A stretch of DNA of 64,000 nucleotides from Ceraceosorus guamensis (lineage: Eukaryota > Basidiomycota > Exobasidiomycetes > Ceraceosorales > Ceraceosoraceae): positions 191,556 through 255,555 of the forward strand of contig NW_020290007.1 in the NCBI RefSeq assembly GCF_003144195.1. The letters run 5' to 3'. The notes beneath the pieces were generated by a model, which searched no databases, was not told where the DNA came from, and was given only the letters and a program-made list of their open reading frames with translations. The translations under genes were made by a program, and so were the position numbers. Positions 24,071-34,420 of the stretch are shown here, piece by piece. How positions within the stretch are numbered: position 1 is the first letter of the stretch; each line of letters starts with the position of its first letter.

Positions 24071-25603
24071 ATGCCAGCCATCCAATCGGGCAAAGTGCTA
24101 GTGACGGGTGCAAGCGGCTATGCGGGAGCATGGTTATGTCTAGCTCTGCTACGTCAAGGCTTTTCCGTGCGCGGCACAGTCCGCTCAACAGAAAAGGGTC
24201 GTTACCTCGAACAATTGTTTCAGAGTCAGCAACAACAATTTGCAAAGGACAAGTTCGAGTTTGTCATTGCGGAGGATTTGGAGAAGGAAGGAGCTTTCGA
24301 TCAGGCAGTCGTCGGTGTGGATGCTGTCTTTCACTCGGTACGTTCGCTTTCTTTTGTCCGACGCTTCTTCGCCCTCGAGCAGAACGGGAATTGACCGTGC
24401 GGGCACCATGTCATGCGAATATCTTCTGTGACCATGTCACAAGGGCTCGCCGTTCCACTACGATGCCAAAGGTGCGTCGATTGTGCGCTCCCACTCCAGG
24501 CTATCAGCGCAACAGACCACGCGCTCACCACTTTCGTCCACTGCCCATCATTGGCTCAGGCCAAGCCCTGACCAAGCTGGTGCATCCCGCAGTGAACGGC
24601 ACCAAAAACGTTCTGAACAGCATCCACTCGCACGGTACTTCTGTCAAACGCGTCATCATCTTTTCCTCCTTTGCGGCCATCGTGGAAGTGTCCAAACCCG
24701 TACCTACGGTCTTCAACGAAGAGAGTTGGAACGAGACGCACGCCAAGGAGAGCGCAGAAAAGGGAGAAGATCAAGATCCTTTGGCTGCATATCGAGCTTC
24801 CAAGACGCTCGCAGAGAGAGCTGCGTGGGCTTTCGTAGAGGAGAAAAAAGTGCCTTGGGATCTGGTCACTGTCAATCCACCATTCGTGAGTAGTGTTTCG
24901 AACCCACTTCTTCCCAAGCTCCGCACCACCGCACAAGCTTCTGCGCTGGTCCACAAAATTAAAGTCTGCACATTTCGTTGCCATGCCCCTCCCCACCTCT
25001 GCTTGCTCTCTTTGATTTTGCGGCACGTGCAGATTTTTGGCCCTCCCATTCACGACGTGTCGGGCGGAGCAGAGAAGCTCAACACTTCGCTGTCCATCTT
25101 CTGGGGACTACTTCACGGCTCCAAGTCCGAGTCTGACCTTCTAACACCTGGCGGGTCTTTAGTAGACGTTCGAGACGTGGCCGAAACGCACGTGCAAGCC
25201 CTAAGGCACGCCCAAGCAGGAGGTCAACGTTACGCGCCCACTTCTGGACCTTTTACGTTTCAGGATATCGCCGATGCTGTGCATGGCGATGCGCAGGGTT
25301 TGGTGCCTGAAGAATGGAAGAGAGCGACACCGATTGGTAAACCTGGGAAGGGAAAAGAGGTGGTGCAGAATTCTCTGGACGGGTCAAAGACTGCCGAGCA
25401 GCTAGGCATCAAGTACAAATCTATCCCTACCATGTGAGTTGATCGCTATCAAAATTGTTCGGTCTGCTACCAGGCTACTCTTGGCAACTCATGCGCCTCC
25501 TCTGCTTGCCCACAACAGCGTCCTTGATACAGTCGCCGCGCTCAAAGATTACGAGGAGCGCAAGTGGAAGCCATATCCATCTGACAAGGTGCTTGCCCTG
25601 TAG
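24071..25603 (+). CDS. NAD(P)-dependent reductase, GRE2/dihydroflavonol-reductase type
   Basis: Extended short-chain dehydrogenase reducing an aldehyde or ketone with NADPH. The substrate is not predictable; yeast Gre2 reduces methylglyoxal and isovaleraldehyde. Exons 24071-24337, 24444-24471, 24560-24885, 25033-25433 and 25519-25603 join in phase to 368 residues. The Rossmann motif VTGASGYAG is near the N-terminus. VDAVFHS|GSPFHYDAKG spans the tiny 28-nt exon 2, then KLVHPAVNGTKNVL, VIIFSSFAA, the catalytic YRASK (Y-x3-K), VTVNPPF and LVDVRDVAETHVQAL follow. Intron 2 was placed by phase so that exon 3 begins at the QALTKLVHP segment. No signal peptide, so probably cytosolic. Family confidence is high; the exact function is open. 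Confidence 0.9.
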
Positions 25604-25881
25604 ATCCTCATCCGTGATGGCGCCCCGTTCGCATTGGATACTTGAAACTAGGATGATATGCAACACCTTTTGTGATGTGTCGCTGCATCAAGATGCACGT
25701 GCAAACCCGAACATCACCATTAGCAGTTGGGGTTCTGCATACATGTCAAGAGGCTGCGTGCGTAAATGGGTATGAGGAGTTTCCAATGCGTTCCGAGAAT
25801 ACTTTTGCACGTAGAGGCAGCGAATCCGGGGCAAATGAACGGAAGGGAAATGCAGATCGGGTCGAGAGCATGCATGCAGCA

Positions 25882-28800
25882 TCACCTCAGCACCCTAGCA
25901 AGCGCATCCCTAAATGCAGGTCTGAAACGATCCAAGTGAGGCGTGGGAGGGGCAGGTTTGATAGGGTCCGCAAAGATAGCCTCGGTCCTAGTCTTTCCAG
26001 CCGCTCCAAAGACCTGAACGGGTTGTGCTTCGTCCACATCCCCTGCTGCCCATCTGCAAGCTTCGACAAACTCGGCCTGCTTCTTGCGACGCGCAGCAGC
26101 TTCTAGCTCGGTGATGTCCCCTCGAGCAGATGCGTCTAGCACCGATGGACCGGAAAGAGGCGCGGGAGGTGGCGACTTAGATCCTTCGGACTCGTGCATC
26201 ATCGACGCGGGTCGCGACGGAGGTGCCCAAGCAGCAATGATGTCGTCGCAGCCGCTGCCTGCCAGTCTTGCCAAATGGTGCAGCCAGACAAAGATGTCCT
26301 CTGTGAGCGAGCCGCCGTTGCTTCCGTCTGGCAGTGTCACTGTCGAGTGCAAGAATGCATACCAGCCCGGCACAGCGTCGTCAAGTAGAGTGGCAATCGT
26401 TGAGATGCTCCTCCAAGGATCCTGCACTCTCGATCTTAAGCCGGAAACGACGTCCAGTAGACGCGCGAGGAACTCTTTTGTATCCGCAACAGCGTCCGGC
26501 ATCTTGGCACTCGACTTGTGCAGTCGCCTGAGAGCGTTACCAAACGGCTCAAACAGGGCCGAAAAGATGTCTCTAATCTCTGGCTTTTCCAACGCAACTC
26601 GAATCTCCTCTGCGTCTCGGCGCAGCGAAAGCAGTCTCAAGGCGCGCTGCATGTCCGCAATGAGACGAACATCGACGCTCGCCTTAAGCTCCCGTTGTAT
26701 GTCTTTGGCGTTCGGCAATGTGGCGTGAAAGTCCTGCCAGGCACGAGTTGCTCGCACGATGCGCTTGACACCTTCCTCGGTGAGGCGCGGAGCGTCTGAA
26801 CCACGCGCAATGGCTGCCACGAGTGGAATGCGAGCTGACTCCGCACTTGAACGGATCAAACGCTTCTTGGCGTCAGTGTAGGACACGAACGCTTCGATCT
26901 TGCGGTATACTGGCGATCCGAAGCGGCGTCGAAGGTCATCTAGCTCCAGCTGCATGCCCCCTTTGCCCCCGCCGTCTTCAAGTAACACGGCAAGTAGCCG
27001 GTCCAAAAAGTCTTGTCCTTGCAGAGCCGCACGCACCCTTTGCAGCATGACTCCCGTAGGATCCCGCATGGCAAAAGACAAGCCGCGCCACGGAATGGCA
27101 TTGAAAAGATCCTGAGCTCTGATTAGGTTCTTGCTAGACTCGCTGCCGCTGACAAAGATGCCATAGAGGACGTGGGCTAGTTTGAGATTGGCCCAAGATG
27201 CTAAGCGCTGGTATGGGAGTGGCAGCTCAGAGAATGTCGGACTGGTTCGAAGTGCCCCAAAAGCATCCAAAAATCCTTGCTGAGTCGTGCAGCTGCGCCA
27301 AAGAGCGTTCTGCTCATCCTGCAACTCGATGACCTCTTCTGCCGAGCCAGCTGCCACTGCCTCACGTTCCCCACGACTTTCCTCGTCCAGACGATGGCGC
27401 ATCTCCAGGTCTGCTCTAGTTCCAGTCCGAAGCTCCTTATCACTGAAGCTGCCTGTAACCAAGAACTGGCGAGTCTCCGAGCAGTGTCCAGCACCACGTA
27501 CAGCCAAGGCATCACGAAGCCAGCTCCGCAAATGCTGTCTTCTTGCCTCGTGATGGGCAGACGGAGCAATGTACTCGCCCTCGGCAGCCGCTTTGCGAGC
27601 GGATTTGTCGCGACCAATGCCGCCAGCCTCCTTGTATCGTAAGCCTGATGGAGAAGGACCACGAGATGAAGATCGCTTGGAGAACAAGCGTGATCGACCT
27701 CGTCCGTCACCACCCTTGGACGAGGTGGTACCCATCATCGCCTTGCTCGAGTTGTCAAGCTGGACGAAGCCTTCCGCAGCAGATGGCGAGAGTGGCAGAG
27801 CAGGGTCTTTGATGGGCGGTGAAGCGACATTCACCTGACTTCGTCCGCGAGGCAATGCCCGCTCACTACCAGCAAGAGAGACTTGACTCGTGTTTCGTCC
27901 CGTTGTGCCAGACGCTTGCGGAGCGTGACCGTGAGCCGATTGAGTGTCCTGAGCTGGATGAATAGAGCCAGGCCTTGAGGAATCCGTACTTCTCGTGCGC
28001 GAGAAACTTGGACGAGGTGGAACGCCGCCACCATATCTGTGCATGCGCGGGGAAAGAGGCGAAGCTGGTGCAGCGCCATTGACTGCGCCTGTGTTCTTGT
28101 TTGTCTGCACCGACAGAACGCTCTGAGAGGCCTCATTCGCCTGGCTCGGGCGGAAACCTGAGGTGACGAGACTGCGGAGGGAGCTCATCGAATCGCGACG
28201 GCCGTTCTGAGATCCAGCAAGAGCTGCGTTGCCAGTCAGAGGACCCAAAGAGCCAGAGTATTCACCTCCATTCGCTCCTGCTATTGGTCTGGGCGGCAGA
28301 GGTCGCACCCGCGCTTTCGGTCCTAGTTCCGCTGCGAGGCCACGCGCATATTCGAAGAAGTCGTCCTCGCTGCGGATGACGTATGAGACCGGAAAGCCAA
28401 AGCGACGAATGGCAATGACGAATTCGCACTCTGTGGCAGAGTGTGCACGCAAGCTCACAATATCCACCTCATAACCGCCTTGCTTGAGCTTTGGCATAGG
28501 CGCTCGGTGAGCGTAGTAGGCCGAGAGCGGCATCAAGGTGTTGATTCCATTCGGCAACGGCACTTGGGTCATCTTGAGACCCTCCCGCGCCAAGCTCGCG
28601 CCAAGAATCGAGGTCACGTAGGCAGCAATGCCGCGCGTCAGTACGCCTTGAACTTCATCCAACGTAGATCTTGCATCGAATTCCGTCCCCATGCCTTCTC
28701 CATGTCTATCAACGGCATGACTCAGCGACATGGACTGCCTTGCACGCAGTAGTGGGACGATGGCGCTGGACATGAAGCCCTCCGCCACCTCGCTCGAGAC

Positions 28801-31137
28801 CGCCGTGCCCTTGGGAGCGACCGAGTCGACCAACAGTGGGCATGTCGAGAGGACTCGAGCAAGCATGAAGTGCAGAATGGGGAGGCGAGGTCGCGGAAGG
28901 CCTACGTCGTGAGGGCTACGCTTGAAGATGGCGAGATCATCTTTGCCCAATGCTGCGGGCTCCGATGGCGCTGCGATGCTAGTCAAAAGCCAGGAGCGAG
29001 CCAGTTCAAAGTTCATCTGGCGTTCCACTAGAGTGCGCATGAAGCATCCGAGGTGTGGAGCGCCCAATTCGGTGTGTCTGAGCCACGTGTGCTTTGGCGC
29101 TTTTACGTTCCTGAATATCGGAGGAGCAGTGACCTGCGATAGTGTCGGCCCATCTACGCCAGGGTGCTTGCTGGTGCTCGCATCGCGCGAATGTGTATCC
29201 TGTGCTTCGAAGTACGACGTCTTCTGCACAGCATGTCCCCGCGGAGTCGGAGCATCCTCATCCTCTGCGCCAGCCCAATGGCCCGGAGGCTTCATAGGAA
29301 GTTTCGTAGCGACACGCTCATTACTGACCTCTGGAGCTCCGTTCGTGTTCTCTGACTGCACGCTAGCTCGACTCGTTTGTCGTGAATGTGCATCCGCAAA
29401 GACAGTGGCGTCTCGCTGATGTTGCTGTGTCTTTGCACCTGGCGTCGATGGCGCGTCACCAAGAGGCGCGTCGGCCACAGGGGACGCATTGGCAGACGAA
29501 TCTGTGCCATCGTCATCTGTGAGGAAGGCACCTGGAACGCTGACCTTCCGTACGTGGCCTTGTCTGGCAGCGGCGATGACTCCCTGCGGCAATCGGAGCT
29601 GGAAGCCAGACCTGGTCAAAGGCGAGGTCAAAGGCGAGGTCGTATCGCCAGGTGGAGCCGGGACTTGGTCTGTTAGGCTGGCCGACTGCGGTTCTTCGGC
29701 TCGAGGTCCGGCGGTGCTTGTTCCGGAAGCAAGGGGATGAGCCGACTGATCCTCGAATTCTTCTCTTCTCCTCTGCTCTATCCTGCTCTCAAGCCATTTA
29801 TCATCGATGCTCAGTATGCCAGCAGCACCAACAGTGCCATCCCCTTCGCCCTCTTCATCGCTATCGCCGGTGCCTCTGATGCTTTCGTCATCTACTAAGC
29901 TTGGCTGAATGCTATGAATTCTTGGATGCCCTACACCCACCCTCTGATAGCTGTCAGAGTCGCCTTCGTCGCCAGCAGAGATCAATTGTGGCTGTCGTTC
30001 GATGCCGACATCTTTAAAGTTGAAGGGCGTCGTTGGTCGTGCGCTGACATCGACTTGCAGTGGTGCTACAACAGCATTTGCGACTGCATCGAGTGCTTGC
30101 CGTTCCGAAGCCTCTGATGGGCTTTCCAGACCATCGAGATGAGAAATTTGACGACTAGGCGGAGGTCGCGTCAGAGCGTCCGCCTTGTCCAAGAATTCCG
30201 CGCGCTGCTCGCCGGGTGGTGCACTGCTGTCTTCAGATTGGAGGGAAGTGTCCGCTGAGCTGAGATCAGGCGTCGCTGTCATGTCATCCTTATTACTCTT
30301 GGCAGCTTCCTCATCAATCGCCGTGCCCGGTCGCCGCGACTCTTTGCGATTGATACGTCGCAAACGGCTCAGAATACCTCCGCCAGTGGCACGCCGCTGA
30401 AGTTTTTGACTACCAATAGTGGAAGCAAGTCCGTTTATGGTAGGAGTTGCGGAGAGTGATGCGTTGAGAGGTTGAGCAGAAAGAGCCGCAGCGGACGTGG
30501 ATGTGTCTGCGCTAGGAGCAGAGCTGCTCTGTGGGGAAGGGGCAGGCAGACTTGCCCGCCGTCGCCCTCGCAGAGACTTCCGAGCCAGCAGCCCAACCTT
30601 TGAGGACTCCTTAGGAGTTGAAGCCTGATGAGGCTCGACTTCGGCCGGGGCTTCCAGTGCGGCAACCTCGGTAGCAGCAGGCTTGCCAGGCTGCTGTATC
30701 TCAGGCTGTGCGTGAACAGGCTGCAGGGCTGAACCAGAAGGCTCAGGCAACTCCTGTGCCTGGGGCTTGGGCGAATCGATAAGCTCCGCCTGGGCGCGTG
30801 CCCAGAACACTGCGGCATCCACACCGAGGATGGTGTCGTGCTCGAATGCGGAAGGCGAAATCTTCGCCGAGTCGTCGTAGTCATCCTCATCCTCTGTGGG
30901 ACCGAACCAGTCCGAACGACCCAGCAGATGAGAAGATGTCGACGCTGTCGGTGAAGTCACGCTACGAGTAGAACTATGACGGTTGAGTTGGCTGCTCGGG
31001 AGGTTTAAGGGAGCTTGCTGCGCCAAAGGCTGGGCAGCGCCAGACGCATCGATCGACCGCGAGCGATCCGCCTGGTCAGAGCGTTCCCGGAGCATCCCTT
31101 CCTCCTGGCTGTTGGCAATTTCCGCTGCTCTTCGCAT
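25882..31137 (-). CDS. PX/PXB-domain protein, Lec1/YPR097W type
   Basis: Large peripheral membrane protein expected to bind phosphoinositides; the yeast relative YPR097W (Lec1) is linked to lipid droplets and ergosterol distribution (recalled). Single exon of 1,751 residues from the first ATG at 31137. The first ~680 residues are Ser/Pro/acidic low complexity. A PXB-like region begins near 689 (HLGCFMRTLVERQMNFEL, then PILHFMLARVL). A PX-like region (about 890-950) reads YEVDIVSLRAHS, CEFVIAIRRFGFPVSYVIRS, ALGPKARVRPLPPRP-like. A disordered linker leads to a helical C-terminal region (about 1200-1630) resembling DUF3818: RRQHLRSWLRDAL, PYQRLASWANLKLAHVLYGI, FGSPVYRKIEAFV. The frame stays open for 98 codons upstream of this ATG, without another ATG; a 5' exon could exist. 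Confidence 0.85.
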   Translation of the reverse strand: MRRAAEIANSQEEGMLRERSDQADRSRSIDASGAAQPLAQQAPLNLPSSQLNRHSSTRSVTSPTASTSSHLLGRSDWFGPTEDEDDYDDSAKISPSAFEHDTILGVDAAVFWARAQAELIDSPKPQAQELPEPSGSALQPVHAQPEIQQPGKPAATEVAALEAPAEVEPHQASTPKESSKVGLLARKSLRGRRRASLPAPSPQSSSAPSADTSTSAAALSAQPLNASLSATPTINGLASTIGSQKLQRRATGGGILSRLRRINRKESRRPGTAIDEEAAKSNKDDMTATPDLSSADTSLQSEDSSAPPGEQRAEFLDKADALTRPPPSRQISHLDGLESPSEASERQALDAVANAVVAPLQVDVSARPTTPFNFKDVGIERQPQLISAGDEGDSDSYQRVGVGHPRIHSIQPSLVDDESIRGTGDSDEEGEGDGTVGAAGILSIDDKWLESRIEQRRREEFEDQSAHPLASGTSTAGPRAEEPQSASLTDQVPAPPGDTTSPLTSPLTRSGFQLRLPQGVIAAARQGHVRKVSVPGAFLTDDDGTDSSANASPVADAPLGDAPSTPGAKTQQHQRDATVFADAHSRQTSRASVQSENTNGAPEVSNERVATKLPMKPPGHWAGAEDEDAPTPRGHAVQKTSYFEAQDTHSRDASTSKHPGVDGPTLSQVTAPPIFRNVKAPKHTWLRHTELGAPHLGCFMRTLVERQMNFELARSWLLTSIAAPSEPAALGKDDLAIFKRSPHDVGLPRPRLPILHFMLARVLSTCPLLVDSVAPKGTAVSSEVAEGFMSSAIVPLLRARQSMSLSHAVDRHGEGMGTEFDARSTLDEVQGVLTRGIAAYVTSILGASLAREGLKMTQVPLPNGINTLMPLSAYYAHRAPMPKLKQGGYEVDIVSLRAHSATECEFVIAIRRFGFPVSYVIRSEDDFFEYARGLAAELGPKARVRPLPPRPIAGANGGEYSGSLGPLTGNAALAGSQNGRRDSMSSLRSLVTSGFRPSQANEASQSVLSVQTNKNTGAVNGAAPASPLSPRMHRYGGGVPPRPSFSRTRSTDSSRPGSIHPAQDTQSAHGHAPQASGTTGRNTSQVSLAGSERALPRGRSQVNVASPPIKDPALPLSPSAAEGFVQLDNSSKAMMGTTSSKGGDGRGRSRLFSKRSSSRGPSPSGLRYKEAGGIGRDKSARKAAAEGEYIAPSAHHEARRQHLRSWLRDALAVRGAGHCSETRQFLVTGSFSDKELRTGTRADLEMRHRLDEESRGEREAVAAGSAEEVIELQDEQNALWRSCTTQQGFLDAFGALRTSPTFSELPLPYQRLASWANLKLAHVLYGIFVSGSESSKNLIRAQDLFNAIPWRGLSFAMRDPTGVMLQRVRAALQGQDFLDRLLAVLLEDGGGKGGMQLELDDLRRRFGSPVYRKIEAFVSYTDAKKRLIRSSAESARIPLVAAIARGSDAPRLTEEGVKRIVRATRAWQDFHATLPNAKDIQRELKASVDVRLIADMQRALRLLSLRRDAEEIRVALEKPEIRDIFSALFEPFGNALRRLHKSSAKMPDAVADTKEFLARLLDVVSGLRSRVQDPWRSISTIATLLDDAVPGWYAFLHSTVTLPDGSNGGSLTEDIFVWLHHLARLAGSGCDDIIAAWAPPSRPASMMHESEGSKSPPPAPLSGPSVLDASARGDITELEAAARRKKQAEFVEACRWAAGDVDEAQPVQVFGAAGKTRTEAIFADPIKPAPPTPHLDRFRPAFRDALARVLR

Positions 31138-31494
31138 AAGCGCAGGCGTGTCAGCGAAACGCTGAGTACTTGAGACACTGCGCGTGCCTTCTGAACTCAC
31201 CCGAGCCGGGCGCACGTTGATGTTGAAGCCTATGTCACACGGCTTGAATCGAATGATCGGTCGAGGTGGAATTGATAAGATGGTGTTGGATGAAGGGATG
31301 ATGTATGCGCGAAGGATGCTTCGGTTGAAGAAAGAGAAGGCGACCTGAAGAGCGCGAAGTGCTGATGGTGAAGCCCTGAATGTCAGGAATGCGAATGTGT
31401 GAATGCAGCGGGCAGCACCTGATCCTCGCACGTTTTACACAGTGACAATTCACTGCTGACGGCAATTGCTAGCGCTCTGCTAGCGTCGCCACGA

Positions 31495-31545
31495 CAAATC
31501 ACAATTACAATCGTGAATGTGAACCTGAATGTGAATGTGCCGCAC
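31495..31545. repeat. TGAATGTGAA-type degenerate repeats
   Basis: Close copies of AATCACAATTACAATCGTGAA and TGTGAACCTGAATGTGAATG lie upstream of the PX gene. They belong to the dispersed family noted elsewhere in the window. Confidence 0.75.
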
Positions 31546-31997
31546 CTATACGCTTCTGCGGCACAGCCCGGTCCCCCTTGCGATGAATCGCAGCGCAAGT
31601 TTGCAGGTATTCATGACGCTCTAGCGCAGCGCAGTCTTGAGTCTCTCTCCGCGTGCCGTCGGCGGGTCGTGACGTGCAGCTAGCTGCTGATGGCGGGAGC
31701 GAGCCTGTGCGGGACCCCGCGCAAGTACAGTTAGGATAGGTGAGTGGATCACGTCTGCCTACCGCTTGTGCTGCAAATCGAGCAGCCGACGCACCCTCAA
31801 AATCTCGAGATGACCACAGCGGCAGCGGCCGCGAGATCCAAGTGAAATTGTCTCAGCTGCGCGCGATTCTCCTGCTCTCAGAGTGTCTGTACGCTCAGTG
31901 GGAAGTGATCATCAGGTTAACCGGTGGCGCCATGCCTGCCAAGGCGGGACCTTGCCCAATCGGACGAGAGGGGCATGCCCGCTGAAGGTCCAATCAG

Positions 31998-32032
<35 letters not shown>
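31998..32032 (+). repeat. 35-C homopolymer
   Basis: An uninterrupted run of 35 cytosines in intergenic DNA. The length in the sequence may not be exact, since such runs are hard to read and assemble. Confidence 0.9.
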
Positions 32033-32704
32033 ACGATCATTCTGAGTCGCCTCATTGGGGATTTTAGACTGTGAAGACGGTTGGCAAGATGCCTGGTAGC
32101 GGCTGGCCGAAGCTAAAGGTCACTCTACCAGTGGAAGTGGGAGAAAAGCCGTTATGCAAGCCCGCTCAACATCCGGATGAATCGATGTAGCTGCCACACT
32201 CAGACACATGGAAATTGGCACGTGTTGGTACTGTACGGTAAGTGCAGCCGTCGGGCCAAGCCAACGGCTGACAGCATGAAATGAGGTGCCTGCGAGACGC
32301 CGAGGTGATGCTCGCGTGCGGATTGCCTCAAAGCCCAGCTGCGTGAGGCGGGACACTGAAATCGAAAGACAGACTATGATATATAATGACTTGGCATTGC
32401 GGCATTGACATTGAAGGTCCTTGAGTGGACAGGGGCCAGCTTACTGTACGTGGAGCGTCGAGCGCAAAAGCCGACGCTCTCCGGAAAGGCGCACGCTTCA
32501 GTCCGGTTGTTAATACAACGAGTCTCGGACATCTGCACCGCGACACTTGCCATGGCGTTGCGGTCTTAGCAAAGTCAAGTCTCTTGGACGAGAGCCACTT
32601 GCGAGCGCAGCGAGAGAGGTATACGTGTGGGCAGGCCGAGCGCATCCTGCTGTATCGTGTGAAACGCTGTTTTCGCAGCTGCTAACGAAGATCATAGAAG
32701 CAAG

Positions 32705-33311
32705 CTACCCAAAAGATGCCAGCATATCCGCCAGATCGTCCATCGTTTGCTTCTTGCCAGCCTCAATCTACACGACAGGGGCGGAGGAGCAGATCCATCA
32801 GGTCGTGCAGCCCGGAAGGCAGCTGACAAGTCCGAAGAAAGTCTACTTACTTCGCTCGTATCCTTCCATCTCTTCTCGAATTCCGACAGGTTGATCTCCT
32901 CGCACGTAAAGTCAGCCAGAGCCTCTCGCTTGTTCAACAGCTCCGTTTGATACATCTGTGGCAGGCGGATCCCGGGCTATGCGTACGACTCATTGATCGC
33001 AAGTGACTTCAGGACTGTGCACTCACATCAACAAGACCACCTACGTGTTGCAGAGCTTGCTGAGGGTCTTGGCCCACGCTCATACCCCGAGCTTCGGACG
33101 TCCAAGCATCCACACGGTAGACCAGCTCGGCAAGGTCGTCCACGTCTTTCTGCAACTTCGCCAATGTCTCTCGGAAGATATCCAAAGCCGCTTCTGCTAC
33201 TCGAGCATCTTGCGTGTATAGAGCTGAAAGAGCGGGAAAGGATTCTCGCAAATGGGTCTGAAAGGATGAGGCGCATCCATCCGCGTGAGAGACTAGGGGG
33301 AGCAATGACAT
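32705..33311 (-). CDS. Small helical (coiled-coil) protein, unrecognised
   Basis: I do not recognise this protein. Three exons, 33311-33027, 32955-32851 and 32767-32705, have lengths 285, 105 and 63, all phase 0, and code for 150 residues. The sequence is strongly helical with heptad-like hydrophobics: AALDIFRETLAKLQKDVDDL, then MYQTELLNKREALADFTCEE and LSEFEKRWKDTSE, ending IEAGKKQTMDDLADMLASFG. No signal peptide or membrane segment. Donors GTGAGT and GTAAGT and acceptors CACAG and GTAG are canonical. The profile would fit a small subunit of a kinetochore, BLOC-1-like or tethering complex, but that is a guess from composition only. Confidence 0.75.
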
Positions 33312-34420
33312 ATCGCACCGGCGCGAGGAGAAACCGGTCTAGGTCCCTAATAATGATATATTACTCGTATCTTCAGAGGTCCGAGAGATCTGTGGTCTTG
33401 ACTCTTCTTTCTTTGCTAATGCTTCGCAACGATTGATGTTGGCTGATCGTAAAGGCCGGCCGTCTTGGAGTGCAAGACCGTACAGACCTTGATTTATATA
33501 TAGCCCTGCTCCCCGCTCAGAAACTGCTTCGGCCTATTCGGCGTCGAGGCTTGCCGTGTATATAGCTGTGCTACGGGCAATCACTCGTGATTTTTGATTA
33601 CAATCTACGACCAACGTGAAAATGTGAACTGTAAAATGTAAAATGTGAATCACGAAGCCGTGAGTCGTGAGTCTGAGCTTGAGTTACGATCGAGCATTCA
33701 AGGTTGCTGGTGATTCAAGATTGATGCCGCACGCGCTGTGTTTTGTCTGAACGCGTCTGCACACGCGACCGCGCGCCGGGCGCGTGACCAGCATATAAGG
33801 ATGCTCTTTGTATCGCGCGGCCCGCCGCACGTGTGAGAGGGAGTACACTGCTATAGTATATAGTCGTAGGTGGAGCCACCTCGTCAGTGTCGAGCTCAGC
33901 TCTCCTGAACAAAACGCAGCATCGCATGCAGTCGTCAATATTTTGATTATGAGCTGCATGGTAACCGCGATCAAAGCCATGCACGGTATAGCAAAGGGGG
34001 ATTCAAGTTCAATTCGTGACCAAGCTGCTGCAATTCTTGGTTATTGTTCGCCGATGCAACGGCCGCACGGCCGACAAATATGAAGTATGCGGGCTCCTTC
34101 ATCTTTGACCACCACATCCAATCGTGAAACGCAGCATCATTCGCTCTGCTGAGAACCGTCTTCGCACTCACATCGAGCTCATCTACCGCACTCTTTTGAC
34201 CTGTTCCATGCTTGGACGCGGTCTCTTCGGGCGCTCAGCTGGACGATGTGAAGAGTCAAGACTTGCTGGCCAGCACCTTTTAGGCTCTTCTTCAGTAGTG
34301 TCTGCATGAGCTGCGATTCGACGACTAGAGGAAATTCCTTGAGTCTCGTTTCCGGGCGCTGCGATACAGAAGACTTCGTCATCGACATTTGCAGGCGAAA
34401 GTTTCATCAGTGTACGCGCG
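33312..34420. other. Divergent intergenic region with repeats
   Basis: About 1.1 kb between divergent starts. Several TATATAG stretches (around 33495, 33555 and 33855) and a cluster of GTGAA/AATCACGA repeats (33575-33680). An in-frame stop at 34340-34342 precedes the ATG at 34421 with no ATG between, supporting that start. No gene seen. Confidence 0.6.
33575..33680. repeat. GTGAA / AATCACGA repeat cluster
   Basis: AT-rich stretch of related words: TCACTCGTGATT, ATGTGAACTGTAAAATG, AATGTGAATCACGAAG, CCGTGAGTCGTGAGTC. Same dispersed family as at 3286, 23575, 31495 and 41615. Confidence 0.75.

Larger units (their letters stand above)
31138..32704. other. Intergenic region upstream of the PX gene
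   Basis: About 1.6 kb, head side of the PX gene and tail side of the small helical protein gene. It holds AATCGTGAATGTGAA repeats (31495-31545) and the poly-C run at 31998-32032. A 33-codon open frame starts at 32089 (MPGSGWPKLKVTLP...) but has no other support. I see no gene I would annotate. Confidence 0.55.

Noticed and set aside
24438-25437. Reading the reductase as one continuous frame from 23905
   Set aside because: That frame runs through introns. Family motifs (GSPFHYDAK, KLVHPAVNGTKN) only align when introns 1-3 are removed.
32089-32190. 33-codon frame MPGSGWPKLKVTLP...
   Set aside because: Too short, no conservation evidence, no transcript signals beyond an ATG.
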